A DNA stretch of 64,000 nucleotides from Acanthaster planci (GCF_001949145.1 NW_019091448.1:944719-1008718); one strand, 5' to 3'; positions 33,976 through 47,400 are shown, counted from the first letter of the stretch. Program-made: numbers and translations. Notes: generated by a model from the sequence alone, not told the origin.

Positions 33976-36361
33976 TATGTCTGCTCAATGATACTTTATT
34001 ACAATACGCTTCATTGAATACTAAGTACAACATAATTCCTGTTTTTTTCCTTTTACTGTTAAATACTGTGGCGGGAGCTACATCCAATACACAGACACTG
34101 TTTCTACCAACTGCACATTCATTTTTTTGGTTCTTAAATACGTTAAGATCTGATCTTGCTTGCCTGTTTTTTGTTCTCTGTACAGATGTCCTTTCAATCT
34201 ACGCACTAATTTTCTGTTAAACTTCTCAGATCTAAATGCAGCTTTTTTTGTGAGCTTCGTCCATATGGCTCACCTAGGTACGTGTGATGTTACAATGTTA
34301 CAAGCACCCTTAGATGGTTTCAACTAGTTTAAAACAGATAACGTTTTTTCAAGTTTCAACATAAAGAAAAAAAAATCAAAAATAGTACTTGTAAAACTCA
34401 ATTATTAATTTACAAAATAAGGCCTTACAATTTTTCGATGTTTTTAAGTTACTGAAAAAGTTTTCAGCAATGTTTTCGGTGGTCACTGAAATTTATACAG
34501 GGTTTAAATAATACATGCAAATATTCACTTATAGGGCTTTACAAATGGTTGAATTATACAAAGGTGAATTATCTAGCATAAAAATAGTACTTTTTTCCAT
34601 AAAAGGAGCTAAACGTATTTCATGAGCTAAGTATTCAAGGGTGCCCTTTCCAGGAACTTGTAAAACAAGAAACAAACTAGCCTAAAAATGTGTTCCATTT
34701 GATTGTTTGGTTTTCAACATTTTTTCAAGGTTGCAGCGATCACTTCCCTGCAATTCTGCATGGTCACCATGGTTACCGTCAAGTTCTATTCAACATTGCA
34801 GTTACACTGCTCAACATTAAATCTTTCCTCCTGCATTTTGGTTATCCATTGCATGTATAAGAATGACCGTGAGGGAAAAAACTTGACGGTTAAATAATAA
34901 AAAAAAAAAAATCTTATACTACAAGATTGCAGTTGCATAAAGAAATGTACAAATATATATTTTAGAAAAATTACACTCAGCGAAAGCCCTTCATTACAAA
35001 ATTCAAGATCGTCTCCAGTTTACAGTGGCCCATTCCGAGAAACAGCAAATTCACTGGACATTGAACATCTTCTCTTCTTTTCAATTCGGTCTATCAACAT
35101 CTTTAGCCATGACAAGTTTCACGAAAGATGATGGCACTGGCCCACTGACATAAGCAATTTGGGTGGCTGTGAAAAGTTGACACCATATGGTACTTTCAAA
35201 CTGAGGCGGACTAGGCTTTCTGACCAACAATAAAACTGCAGAAGAGTTTAAGACCGCATCAAAGTCTTGAAAAAGACGTACGAGCTCAAGTTGAGGTTCT
35301 ACTAATGATGAATCTACACCATCATCACTGTAGTCTCAAGCTGAAATGAAGTCACTACAAATTCATATCTAATATAAATAAGCCGTTAAAATAGGTAATT
35401 GGTGCGAAGACAGTTTCAGTGATTTTGGGACAATTTCATAGAAATAAATAATTCCTGTATGGCTTTGTGGAAAGATGTGCCCTTGTCCTTGAAAAATGTT
35501 TCACTGTTAAAGGTTAAATGAACAAAGATTCCATCAAGATGGTGCACTGAAGTTCAAAAAATAATACCTCTATCTATTTCAAGTACAAAGTTGCAATTCT
35601 ACACTATCAATACAGGTCTAATCTACTACAAATCACAATTCCATATTTAACAAATAATTGTTGCGTATTTTGCGACACTTTCTTTTTCCTCCCCGCAAGA
35701 CAAGAGGGAGAATTCATCACATTGAAGACAAAATCTAGTCAAAGAAGACTTCCTTTGGAGACATATGACCATTTTCCAAACCCCGGCTTCATCTCTTGAT
35801 CTTGCATTAAGAGAAACTTTTTATAGATGACATTAACTGTGGCCTCATGTTGAAAGAATTTGAAGTTTCAGAGGTACATCGAAGACCAATACTCAAGATT
35901 CCATTCGAGTCAACGGGCCTACAATCTGATAGACAGACAGGAAATAAAGCCGCGATTTAAAAAAATGCCCCACAGAAATCTTCCTTGAACAACTTGATCA
36001 TCGTACAAGGCAGACCACTATCATAGATGTACATTACATGAACACATTTCTTGGTTTGTCATTATACACACATGAACTGTACATTCATATTCCTAAGGAA
36101 TATAATTACAACATTCTTCATCCAGTCACTTGAGACTCGCACAAAGACGGCAGTTACCTGTTTAAATACCATGATCCTTTAACTTTTTTTTTTTACACAT
36201 AATGCTTTTAAAACCACACAAAAATACAAACCATGCACTACACTATGTACTATTTTGCTGTACATGTCAAGTATTTTACATTTCCGCCCCCAAAAGACTT
36301 CCTTTTGACATGAATTGCAATTTGCAAATTTGTGTGTGCTTCCAATTTGCATAGCTGTCAA

Positions 36362-36490
36362 ATTTCCACTCGTTACTGAATCGCAGCGTTACAATCTTCC
36401 ACGTTACTGAATCGCAACGTTACAATCTTCCACATGTTACTGAATGGCAGCACTACAATTTTCCACTTGTTACTGAATGACGTTGTTACA
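36362..36490. repeat. About 32-bp tandem repeat, nearly four units
   Basis: GTTACTGAATCGCAGCGTTA and following bases recur with starts at 36372, 36403, 36435 and 36469, with rising divergence. Confidence 0.85.
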
Positions 36491-37756
36491 AAAGACAAGC
36501 TTAAGCACTTGGCCAGCATAGTGTAGATTAAGACGTACCTTGATTATAAGCCACTTCAAGAATTATTTTGCGCACTGCCACGAGACCAACATTCTGGCCC
36601 TTGACATGACACCCTGGAGCCTCCTGAACTACATTCATATCAGGAGCCAGCATGAATGAACTAATGTACCCCTGGTTCCACAGAGATGATGCATTGGTGC
36701 ATTTTGGAAGCTGTGATAAATCACCATTCTGTGAACAGTGGTTGAACGCGGTGGCGATTCATCCTTTTTTTTTTTTGAGCAGCAATGACCAGTTAATTGT
36801 GAAGTCGGAAACATGTTATCACTTTCACGGATGCCAAAATGCATCCCGGTTTGCAAACGGATTTTATGACCCAGAGAAAATAGTCTGAACCAAGTATGGG
36901 CACACTTTGACTTCGCGGACTCATTTGCCGTGTTCATGCATGGAGAACTGCTGTATTTATATCACCTGTGTTTTACACAAACTGTCTTGACATTCTAACA
37001 CATTCTTAGCAGTGTTCAGACAGTCAATGGTTTCCATAATCTTGCAGCCGAAACTCACTTGCATGACAACAAGAAATAAGGCCCACTATAATTTCGAGTT
37101 GTCTCACCGATTAAAAACAGAAGGTAGCTCATTAACAATACACATGTACCACTTCCCGTACAAAACAGTATATATCTCCATACCTCCTGCACTCTGAACC
37201 CCCTTTTTTTAACGAGCAAGCAGTCATGGAGTTTTCAAATAAACTGTCCAAGAAGGTCCAATATCATGTACAAGAACAATGGACGGCTTGATTTTGCACA
37301 ATTATATCATTTTTAACAGCTTTAAGACTGCAACACTGTTACTTGGTGTCACCCTCAAACACATGTGAAAATGCCCCTTAAATTTTTTTTAATAGTCATT
37401 ACTCCCTCTAATTTCTCAATTCAAGTAATGAAATTCTGCCAGATTTTATGTCACTGTTGTCCGTCTGCTTAAGAAAGCAGAAAAGTTTCACTACACCATC
37501 TTTCAGTTGGGCCTGCTATGGACAATACAGGCACTGAATACATTCACTGCATCTAAATGTACACACTGCATGTTGGTGCATGTCGAGGGGAAAAATGCAT
37601 CGGTGTTTAACTGCGCACGAAGTACAGATGACACTATGAGGCCTACAAGGAAGACAAGTGAAAGACGCCGTGCATATGTAAAACTGCTTTGCTTTCCCAT
37701 CCCAAATAATGCTGAGGGTGCAGTAATGCATAGAGTTGCTGTACTATTGTAATACG

Positions 37757-37919
37757 GCCGATTCACAACAGTGCGCCCTCAAGAGTTAGCAACGTGTTGG
37801 TCAATCACAGTGTGCAAAATCTGTCCACCCAATGCGCTATGGAAAGGGTTGACAGATTTTGCACATTGTGATTTACCAACCCGTTGCAAACTCTTGGGGG
37901 CGCACTGTTGTGAATCGCC
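37757..37919. mobile_element. Palindromic MITE, copy 2 (partner 12762-12895)
   Basis: Near-perfect terminal inverted repeats of about 65 bp start GCCGATTCACAACAGTGCGC and end GCGCACTGTTGTGAATCGCC. The inner parts carry GCAACGTGTTGGTCAATCAC and its mirror. The two arms meet at a short centre around 37830-37845. Best-kept copy of this family in the window. Confidence 0.88.
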
Positions 37920-40855
37920 CGTATGAGTAATTCAAAATCTATTCTAAAGGATCATTATGCACAGACGCACATGGATCCCAATTACTGTAAATCTACACGA
38001 GACCTCTTTGGTGAATAAAAAGAAACCAGAGCCTGCAACACCTATTGAAAGTTAGTGACATCCTTCACAGCAAATACTCGTATTCATGTTCCAAGTCACA
38101 CACAATTTGCAGCGAGGCAAATGTAAAAGGATGTGACCACTGCAAGAAACGAGCCAAGTTGGCGCGAGCAATCAGCGGGTTCCAACACCCAAAATGGTTG
38201 GCGCCACACTGAATAATACCCGGCAGCAATGTACTGGCACAAGAAGTCAGCAACATACAAAGTGAACAACCAAAACAGAGAAGAGGTCCAATCAAGAGCT
38301 GAAATTCCCTGGAATGTGAAAATCTGAAAAGACGTTTTTTTGTCAGCGAGCTCCATCCTGAGGTTCAGTGAAGATTTGCATCCAACTTGCTCTTGGCAGA
38401 CACTTGAAAATTTCTTCCACGACATCACAATTTTAAGAGGCCAAAAGAAATCGGAGCCCTCTTTTTTGAACTGAGTAACCACCTTGCACTTTGTGAATAC
38501 ATGTGCAATACTTCCTTGCAGAGATAACTGTACTTATTAATATAGTGCAAAATTGTGCAATTTCTTTTACATTCAAACACATTTTTTTTAACAAAGTAGC
38601 AGTAATCCATTTTAACTCGTGTATTTGCATCTTTCTGTCCCTACACTTTCCAAAACAATTTGTGTAAATATCAGGATGCTGCAGAGGATAAACATTATTT
38701 CTGTCCAACCAATACAAACAAGGTCAAGTCGAGGTGTTTCTAATCTCACACTCAACACGTTTTCCTATGGGTTGCTCACTGATGGTCTATAATTCAAGGC
38801 TTAATATTATTACAAAATATGATTTAAACAATTTAAACATTAAGATTACAATAAAACTTTACAAAAACAAAACTGGATACAATTAAAAAACAAAAAACAG
38901 AATTCTCAATAGGCAAGGAAGCATGGACAACCTACAATTCTGTCAAAACAACAATGTATCTACACAATACCAAGCTGTAGAGTTGTTTCAGTCAAAATGC
39001 TACATCATCCAAGGGCCTTGCTCAAGTCTTTGGTTTAAGATGCAGGGTTAGCTGGATTTTAAGCTCAATACAAATCCAAGCTCTACTACAGCCACCTTTA
39101 CACTGTACAATATGAAGCCAAAGATGGATCATTTTGGCCACACACCGCAGGCCTGCAAATGGTTCCTGGGCCAGAGATGGCACCCCAGCTGGACGTTAAG
39201 CCCAATGTCAAAAAAGCCCGGAGATAAGCACCAGAGTACATGTGCACCTCATCATTAATTAAGGGGAAAAAAACAGGCACGCAATGTTACATCAAACTGG
39301 CCTGACAAAAGTTAGTAAAAAAAAATTGAAGAAAAGAAAAGAAAAGTAAATACCGTTACTTGAGTCAATTAACCATAATATCAAATGAGTCATCGGATCA
39401 ACCTGGTTATAACTCAATTGCAGTTTCCCACTTTGTACTGTTGAAGTTATCACGTGGAACATCGGTCACACTTCTAACTCGGAAGAAGCATGATAATGCC
39501 TCATGGGAAAGTAGCTCAGATAGCTTTCACTCAGGGAGAAGGAATGCATTCTTAGGCTCGGAGTAAAACAAAATTAAAAACTCCGTCAGCAAAGACTGGG
39601 AGCCAAGGTACCTATCTACACTCTCCAACATAAGAATGACACTTCTCCTAATGTTGTGCACTGCACAAAGCTATTAGCCAGTCGCACTAAGGGGGGTAAT
39701 GTGGCTCTGGAGAAGAAATAACAAAATCCCTTCCACTGTATCTCTCCTGGGGGTGAATTTCTCCCTACACAAATGATCCATTTGAAAGAACCTTTTATTA
39801 CTTGTATTCTATTACATGCAATTATAATTTCACGTCACACCAAAAACAACAACAAAAAAACCAAAAAAACAAAAACTAAAGAAACCCTAACAACACACAA
39901 AGAACAAACCATCAGCTTGATTAGCTTAAACAAAGCTTTAAACAAGGAAGACTTGTAACTTATTCGGAAAAGAGACTCCTGAATTTGAATAAATACTTGA
40001 ATTAACCTGATCTGATGTCGTAATTCAGTCTCTCAGTAGTCAAAAAGTGTACAAAAACTGCAAAAGAGTTGGCACGTTAAAAGGCCACTGTCCACCAGTA
40101 ATACAGCAGTACACTTGTGCAGCAAATAAGAGATCATCAATGAAAGTACTTTTTTTTGTAACAGTAAATCTTTTGGTCAAGTTCTCTCTAAACACTGCAG
40201 GGTGTTTGTAGCACACAGGGATAAATGTACTTGCACAAGAGAAGGGACTTTTATACTTCAAACAACGAACTACATTTCCGCACACTCCGCGGTTGAAGTC
40301 AGTTTCATCGAATACACATCACAGACAACAGTTTGGGTTGAACATACACGAAAAACAACTGTACAAAAACCGCACCATTAGCTTTACAGTAAAGTAAGTG
40401 ACAGCATTTGTTTCTGCACAAACATTCAGCAGGTCAGCGTGCGCACGCATTGACACAAGCGAGGGGTGCCGACGGACAAATCTGACAATGTCACACTGCG
40501 GGTTTAGACAGGGAACAAGTGTGGGGGGAGCATGCTACAAGTAAATGCGATGCAAATGACGGCTTCTCAGAGGTTTTCGCAGGTGTTCTGATCCGCGTAA
40601 CTGGGGACTTCTACGAAGGTCAATACCTTTGAAGAGCATGTTACATAGTGCGTGCAGTTTGGGCAACAATAAACAAACACAAGTATTTTTTTAAATTGTC
40701 TGTAACAAGGCCCCTCTCAATTGCAAATCTCGAGGGAAACACATATCAATGACACAACTGGTCTCCGTGCACTTAACCTATTTTGAGATTGGGCTGTATT
40801 TTGTGCAGCACGATGTGACCGTTGTGGGGCTAGGGAGTCCCTTCACTCCGTGTCC

Positions 40856-41431
40856 TCACACACTGCTGTCGGGTAATATATTCTGCAAGGCCAGGGCGAT
40901 GTCGCTGAAGGAGTAGCGGTCCTTGGCGCTCTCAGCCCAGCAGCGGTGCATCAGGATCTCCACCTCGTCCGGCGTGCCAACCGGCGTCTCCAGTGTCAGG
41001 CCGCCATCCAGCAGCGCCCGCATCAGGGCGTCGTTGTCCAGGCTCTCGTGGGGCAAGTGGCCCTGGGCAAACACCTCCCAGACAAAGACCCCGTAGGCCC
41101 AGACGTCGCTCTTGGTGGACAGCTCGTCCTCGAAGACGGCCTCAGGTGGCATCCAGCGCACCGGCACCAACTTCTGCCGATACTCGTGGTACTCGGCCCG
41201 GTACAAGTCGCGGCTGACCGCCATCAGGCTGACCTTGACCTCCATGGCCGGGCTGAGGAGGCAGTTGCGGGCTGCCAGGTCGCCGTGGATGAAGCGGTGG
41301 CTGGCCACGTGCTCCATGCCCAAGGCCACCTGGTTGATCACATCCAGCTTCTGGGCTAGGGTTAGGGGTGGTGGCACATTGGCGGTACCATTCTCACCCC
41401 GGGTGGCTTGCAGGTACTGCTTCAGGTCTCC
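40856..41431 (-). CDS. PTK7: PTK7 pseudokinase hinge and C-lobe, last exon
   Basis: Single 576-nt exon from GDLKQYLQ to the TGA at 40856-40858. The catalytic loop reads HGDLAARN (HRD arginine replaced by glycine; Asp and Asn kept). The DFG motif is replaced by LMA in EVKVSLMAVSRD. The APE-like region is WMPPEA, and WAYGVFVWEVF and HRCWAESAKDR are typical of tyrosine kinase C-lobes. Confidence 0.95.
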   Translation of the reverse strand, partial: GDLKQYLQATRGENGTANVPPPLTLAQKLDVINQVALGMEHVASHRFIHGDLAARNCLLSPAMEVKVSLMAVSRDLYRAEYHEYRQKLVPVRWMPPEAVFEDELSTKSDVWAYGVFVWEVFAQGHLPHESLDNDALMRALLDGGLTLETPVGTPDEVEILMHRCWAESAKDRYSFSDIALALQNILPDSSV

Positions 41432-44400
41432 CTGTCAGATTCCAAAGCAAAAAAAAAAACATGGGTCAATCTTTTCATCAATACTTGATAAAAGTATCCA
41501 CTTTTCTTGTCTATAAACTTATGTGCAAAGCAAACTGGCTGGGAACAAATCTTCACAAGGGGAAAAAAAACACTTGAATCCTCATGAGATGGGCAATTTA
41601 AATTATCTTATCAACAACTTCCTCTGACACTCTTGTCAACGTTCTCCACAAAATTTTTACATTTAGCAAGAAAGCTCAGTAGGCTAAAGTCATTAGAGAA
41701 ACAGAAATGCTGCGCCTTCAATTCTGAAGCGTTTTGTGCCAATTCTTATTGGCTCATTGCAATAAACACTGACCAGATAACGTGTTCAAATCTCTCATTT
41801 TGTGTAAATCGTGATGAGGAAATATCTGTGAAACTGAAGTCTTTGCTACTGAGAAAAACATGTGCAGTAGGTGATGCCAGAAGGCTGGGCATTAAATATC
41901 TAAGGTCTGTGAAGCATTAGCAGGTCAGATAAAATTCAAGTGTTAGTGTCGGCCATCCCAAACTCCCCACTCAAGGATAACCCACAGTAATGTCAACAGA
42001 TACGTTTCCTTGGCTAGTACTTGGCCAAGAGTCACCCACCATAGGACCATACAGGACAGGACAGCACCAGACGGGACAGGACAGTTCTGGAAACGAGGAG
42101 ACAGGACCAGACTGGAAAGATGAGACAGGACAAAACAGGACAAGAGAGGACAGGACAGTACAGGGAGGTGGTCGGTCACTCACCCACTCCAAGTACTCGG
42201 TGATCATGAGCTGGGGCTCAGCCTCCCGGCACATGCCAAGGAGTTTGACCACATTGTCGTGGCTAAGCTTACACAGCATGTCCATCTCCCGACGGAAGTC
42301 CAGCTGCTGGCTCTCGCTCTTGGTCTGCAGGGCCTTGACCATGACGGTGGTGGCCTCCACGCCTTCTGTGATGCCGGCCGCCCGGGCCAGGAACACCTCA
42401 CCGTACACCCCGTGGCCTGCAGGAATTCAACGAAGAGCTGTATGATCAGCTGCTACCACTTTAAACATGTAGGCACTTGGATAACCTTTTTATTCACTGA
42501 TGTATCCCAAAATGAACACAAACGGCTGAGACTGTTTGAGACAGTACAGGGAATAACAGGCAGGACAGTTGTGGGTGTTACGGGGACTGATAGTTTAAAT
42601 CACTGCATACAAAAAGTTCCTCAAGTGGCCATTTCTTTCTGTCCAGTTTGAAAACCAAACACTAGCGGAAAAAAGTTGCAACTGTCTACAAAGGGATGCT
42701 ACTATTTTCCCATGATGCACAGCAGGTAACGCAGGATCTGTACACACAAGTGCAGGTCTGCCATATTTTCAATTGCTTGAATGGAATCCTATTAATTTAG
42801 GTGCAATATCATGGCCATGTCTGAAAGGTCTCACCGATGACCACTAGGGTTTGTAGGTCGTGGCGAGGGAACTGCAACTTGTCATAGCTGCCTCTTCGCC
42901 CACCAGCTGCGGCCTTGACCAGCGGACCCATGGCCATGTCCCCGTTACTCATCCCGGCCACCTTGGGCTCCTCATCCCGGTACGAATTGGCCGAGGGCGG
43001 GTGGGGAAGGCTGCCGTTCAGCTTGGCCACTTCACCGTCCGGCCCCGGCACGGCCCCCGCCCCGGGGTTCAGGGCTGCTGCAGCTTCAGCCGCCAACGCC
43101 TCCTCTTTCATCAGGCGGCGCTGTTTGCGCCGGCGCTGCCGGCACCACCACATCAGGCCCACCACCAGGATGATGTAGGCCACGGCGCAGCCCACAGCGA
43201 TGGCAATGGTGCGGTGCATCAGCTGCGGGGTGAACGGGGTGGAGCCTGGGGGAGTTCCCTCTGTGAAGGAGTACAAGCCAATACGTAAGGGCAAAAATTA
43301 GGAAATGTCTCAAAACATGGAATCCCAGTATCATGGCTTTATTCTGAAAGGGGAGTCAACGTTCTTATGAGAGATCTTCAAGCTTTGCCTCGTGCAGTGA
43401 CAGGGACACCAACTTTTCAGAAAAGGTGGCGAAGCTAATCCAAAACTTGTTTACTAACTTTTACAGGAATTGTAATGAAATAGCCCCTGTGAAAGCCGTG
43501 CTTGTAAATGACCACAAGTACACTGCACAACGATGGCAAAAATTGGCTGCCTTAAACTTCCTTGCGGTGTAAGGTTATATCAAGTTTCATGATATCTACT
43601 GCTAGTGTTAATGTTCAAATAGCATTTCACTAGACTTTAAAAGGGACTTACTCCTGACTATCAGTGTAATCTCAGCACTGCTCAGCCCTGCGTCACTGCC
43701 AGCTAAGCACTGGTAATTGCCGGCATCGGATGCCTTGACCTGTTTGATGAAGAGTGAGCCGTTGTCCAGCTTGACCATGTGAGGGGACTCCACCTTAGCT
43801 GGAGAGATGCCCATCCAGCTGATCCTCGGAAATGGGTCGCCTGTGGCCTGGCAGTCTATGGTCAACGAGTAGCCCTCATAGCCAGTCGCGTTGCTGGGGA
43901 CGATGGTGAATCTTGGACGTACTGTAGTGTGATAGAGAGAAATCAAATAGCTTGGGTGATAAAAGAGCTTTGCTCATTTGAGCGAAGGCCGCGTACGAGT
44001 GTGTACGCTGGCTCAAGGCTGGATGGTACTTGCGGTAAATGCAAAGGCAAAGTGAATTTGATATCACCAAATGCTTGCAGCAAACTTCCGTTATGCTACG
44101 GGGACACGGGAATCCAATTATTTCTGCATCTTGAAGGGACTTTGCACAGGCACTGATATGGAATGGAAACATACTTTACGGTAATCTGAAGAGATGAAGT
44201 TATTACGGAGGCTCTACAAACATGTGGATGTTCTTTAACCCTACGAGGGGGACAGAATCCACTCCTCCCCCTAAATTCTCTCTAATATCATTGTAGCCCA
44301 TTTATTTCATGTGCACAGCCTTGAGGACTCTTTAAGTAACATCTTGCTGTCCTTTTGGCACCAATTTTTTGAAAACCGGATGTGCTATTCCCGAGATAAG

Positions 44401-47400
44401 TCAGCCAAAACACATTCTTTTTCCACTGCGTGTTCGATACACATGCACCGTCCTGTCTGAGGTCGTGAACTTCACAGGACCATAGCATCAAAACCATATG
44501 TCTCATTGAATTGAAACTTTACCCATAATAGTAAATGGAATCGTCGACCATGCAGTGGAACTTCATGTACATGTATGGACTGGATCACGCGTATTTATGG
44601 AACATGTGCCAATGTATTGTAAATGGCCATGGACCATGCACAAACTGGTCATTCGTCCGAGGTGGGCACATCAAAAACTCTGATACGTCCACTATCTTGT
44701 AGGCCATGCCATTGCACGGGTCCATGCTCTGAAGTGAGAAGTTGAGAACCGACGCCCTCGCTGGACAGTAAGAGATTCAGACTCTGGTGCATAAGTTCGG
44801 GCAACGGCTAGGCTATTTCTTACCCACTTGACGATTTTGCCTGGTGTCATACATGTATACAGGGAAAGTACAACACATCACACGCAAGTACCAGGCAAAA
44901 CTCACCAATGTTGAAGCGGCAGCCACACGTAAAACAGTTATCGAGCTTCATGGCTTCTGGCCGTAAAAGCTTCGCAGTGCCGTGCGTGCAATAACCAATG
45001 TGGTTTGGTACCCTGACACAAGGGTATTTTACAGTTCATTTTTGTACCCATTTTCCCATGTGTGGAAAGGTGCCCTGCTAAATGTACAGCATGCTATACG
45101 TATACATGCAGGAGCAGTGACTCGGATTCAATGTTTGGAGCTGTCACTCACGTGCGCTGAGCGGTGACTGGGACTCCGATTTGATGTTTGGAGTTGGCTC
45201 TTTGAATGTGGAACCGCCAATGGTGGGTATCCAATTCTTCACAAAAGCAGAGGCGCCGATTCCGATTTTTGGGGGGAACCGAGGTTTCACTTGGAACCGG
45301 GAGTACCGCACAAGCCTATTCTGATTGCCATATTATTGCCTGTCATGGGATTCATACTGCACGCGGATGAGGAATGCTCACCAAAGACGTCAATGGTGAC
45401 AGTGGTGTTGATGACCTCATCGCCGGCCGTGGCCACGCACATGTACCGGCCGCTGTCCGACTTCTTAGCCGGGTGGAAGCTGAGCTTGCCGTCCGTCTCG
45501 TTGATGTGGGCGTCCCAAGGGGTCGAGGGGCTCGGCAGCTTGAACCAGCGGATGATGGGCGGGGTGCTGGCTGAGGCCCGGCAGATGATCTTGGAGTCTT
45601 CGCCCAGCTCCAGGGGCTTGCTGTTGGGGGCTGGGGAGAACTTCAAGACCGCTGAGGGGGGGGGGAAGAGACGGGAAGTGGACAGGAAAAGGGGAGTGGA
45701 CAAGAAAAGGGAAGGGAAAAATGTAAAATCCTGCAATTTCTGCTCCTTCAGTTTAAGTCTCAACTCTTCACAGCAAAAGCAACAAGAGCATTTAACAGAC
45801 TCAAACATTTCTGACACTTCTTTCCACTTCTTGCTCAGAAACCTGTGCTGGATAAACTTATCATACACTGGCACTCCAAAAAGAAAATAACTATTTTGGT
45901 CTCCCTTTAATGTTCAAAATCTGCATATTACAATTAGTGTCCATTTGATATGCTAATTCGACAAACCATTCCCAAATATATGAAAAAAAGACAAAGATTT
46001 GACAACAGTCCATAACAGACACTAGCATTTTCAAATCAAGATACTGGTGCCAGGCTGCATTCATTTGAGATCCAGTGGCGGCGACCGTTTGGTCTCTGAT
46101 GGTAATACTTACGTATAACTCTTAGTGTGACTTTAGCAGCATCAGTGCCAGCAATTGTGGAAACTTGACAGACATAACCTCCTTCGTCACTCATCATCAG
46201 GTTTCTGATGTGCAGAGTTCCATTGTCCAAGGTGAGGAATCTACGGTCCTGAAAAAGAAAAACCCGAGAACTTAGGCTTGGCGATCCTTAACATGTCTCT
46301 TTTATGGTGGGGGTTGACATCAGTGTTGTAATGGAGTACATTTCTAGGAGTATACATATACAAGTATGACATGAATAGGAGTACATGTACATTTTCAAAA
46401 GTAAAAGTATCAAAGCAGTACTAGAGGATGGTACGAATGGCACTTTTCATACGTTTTGAGATAAGTTGTTTGTTAAACGCAGTATAAAAGAAAGAAAAGA
46501 TTTCTCAAAAGTGCTGGAAAGTAAACACAATAGGTTTATTGCATAGAAATAATTCTGCTTACATACATTCTCTTTAGCATGGATTTCTGTGTTCATTTTT
46601 GACATAAAGTTTTGACAAACTCTCACTTCTCTGGCCAAAATGATGACACTGGTGCCTACGGTATTTTTCAAGTATTATTTTTCACATCAAAGGTGATAAA
46701 TAATAGTGTCATACAGCCATTCTTACACGCTTTACCATTTTTCCCATTCTGGCCATCAACTGGGACTGGAAGTCAAGGTATGTTTGAATATAAACTTGGG
46801 AGATCTGGGCACCACACAGTTCAGACTTTTCTTGTCATGGCACAAGAGAAAAATAGCAACTGCAGCCTTACATTCAAGGATGAATGCTGCAGGAAATAAC
46901 GGAAATTACAATCGAAACAAATATGGAAAATGTGCACAAAGTGATTGTTGGTTGCAACCTTATAGTCGAGTACACATTTCTATGAGTAGGAGTACAAAAA
47001 CTTCTGCGTGAGTATACGTATGAGTACATGCACAAGGAAGTTTTTCTTGCAAGTATGAATGAGGAATGAGTAAACCTTCATGAGTATGAGTACCAGAAAC
47101 AATGTACTCACATGGATGCAAGTACTACCACACTGGTTCACATGCTGTCCAAATTTGCTTCACCTCAAGGGTATTTGAACAAAATTATATTCAAAATGGA
47201 GGATCGATGACTGAATTTGACTTGCAGGCAATTATAAGGGTGACTTCAGAATCAATAATTCTGAAAGAAAGGCCTAATGCTTGACTTAAAGACACATGCA
47301 CCATGGCTTGGCAACCGTGACTGCAACTCTAAAAACACACCTGACCAACGGGCCGCTACCCGCGTTAGCGAGTTGCCAAAAACTGGCAATTTGACAACAG

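Larger units (their letters stand above)
33975..40855 (-). other. Probable long PTK7 3' UTR (or 3' UTR plus intergenic)
   Basis: 6.9 kb after the PTK7 stop with no exon-like segment on either strand. On the minus strand AATAAA signals lie at 39794-39799 (3' UTR of about 1.06 kb) and at 33995-34000 (about 6.9 kb). Which is used cannot be decided from DNA. The MITE at 37757-37919 and a tandem repeat at 36362-36490 lie inside. Confidence 0.4.

Noticed and set aside
34000-40850. A fifth gene between POLR1C and PTK7
   Set aside because: No open frame shows family resemblance and no chain of exons with matching phases was found. A long 3' UTR plus flank explains it better.
40946-41516. Plus-strand ORFs of 134-137 codons over the PTK7 last exon
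   Set aside because: Antisense shadows of the pseudokinase exon, with no independent features.
45291-45890. 199-codon plus-strand ORF over the PTK7 Ig6 exon
   Set aside because: It is antisense to a confirmed Ig exon and its purine tract. No domain is seen in it.
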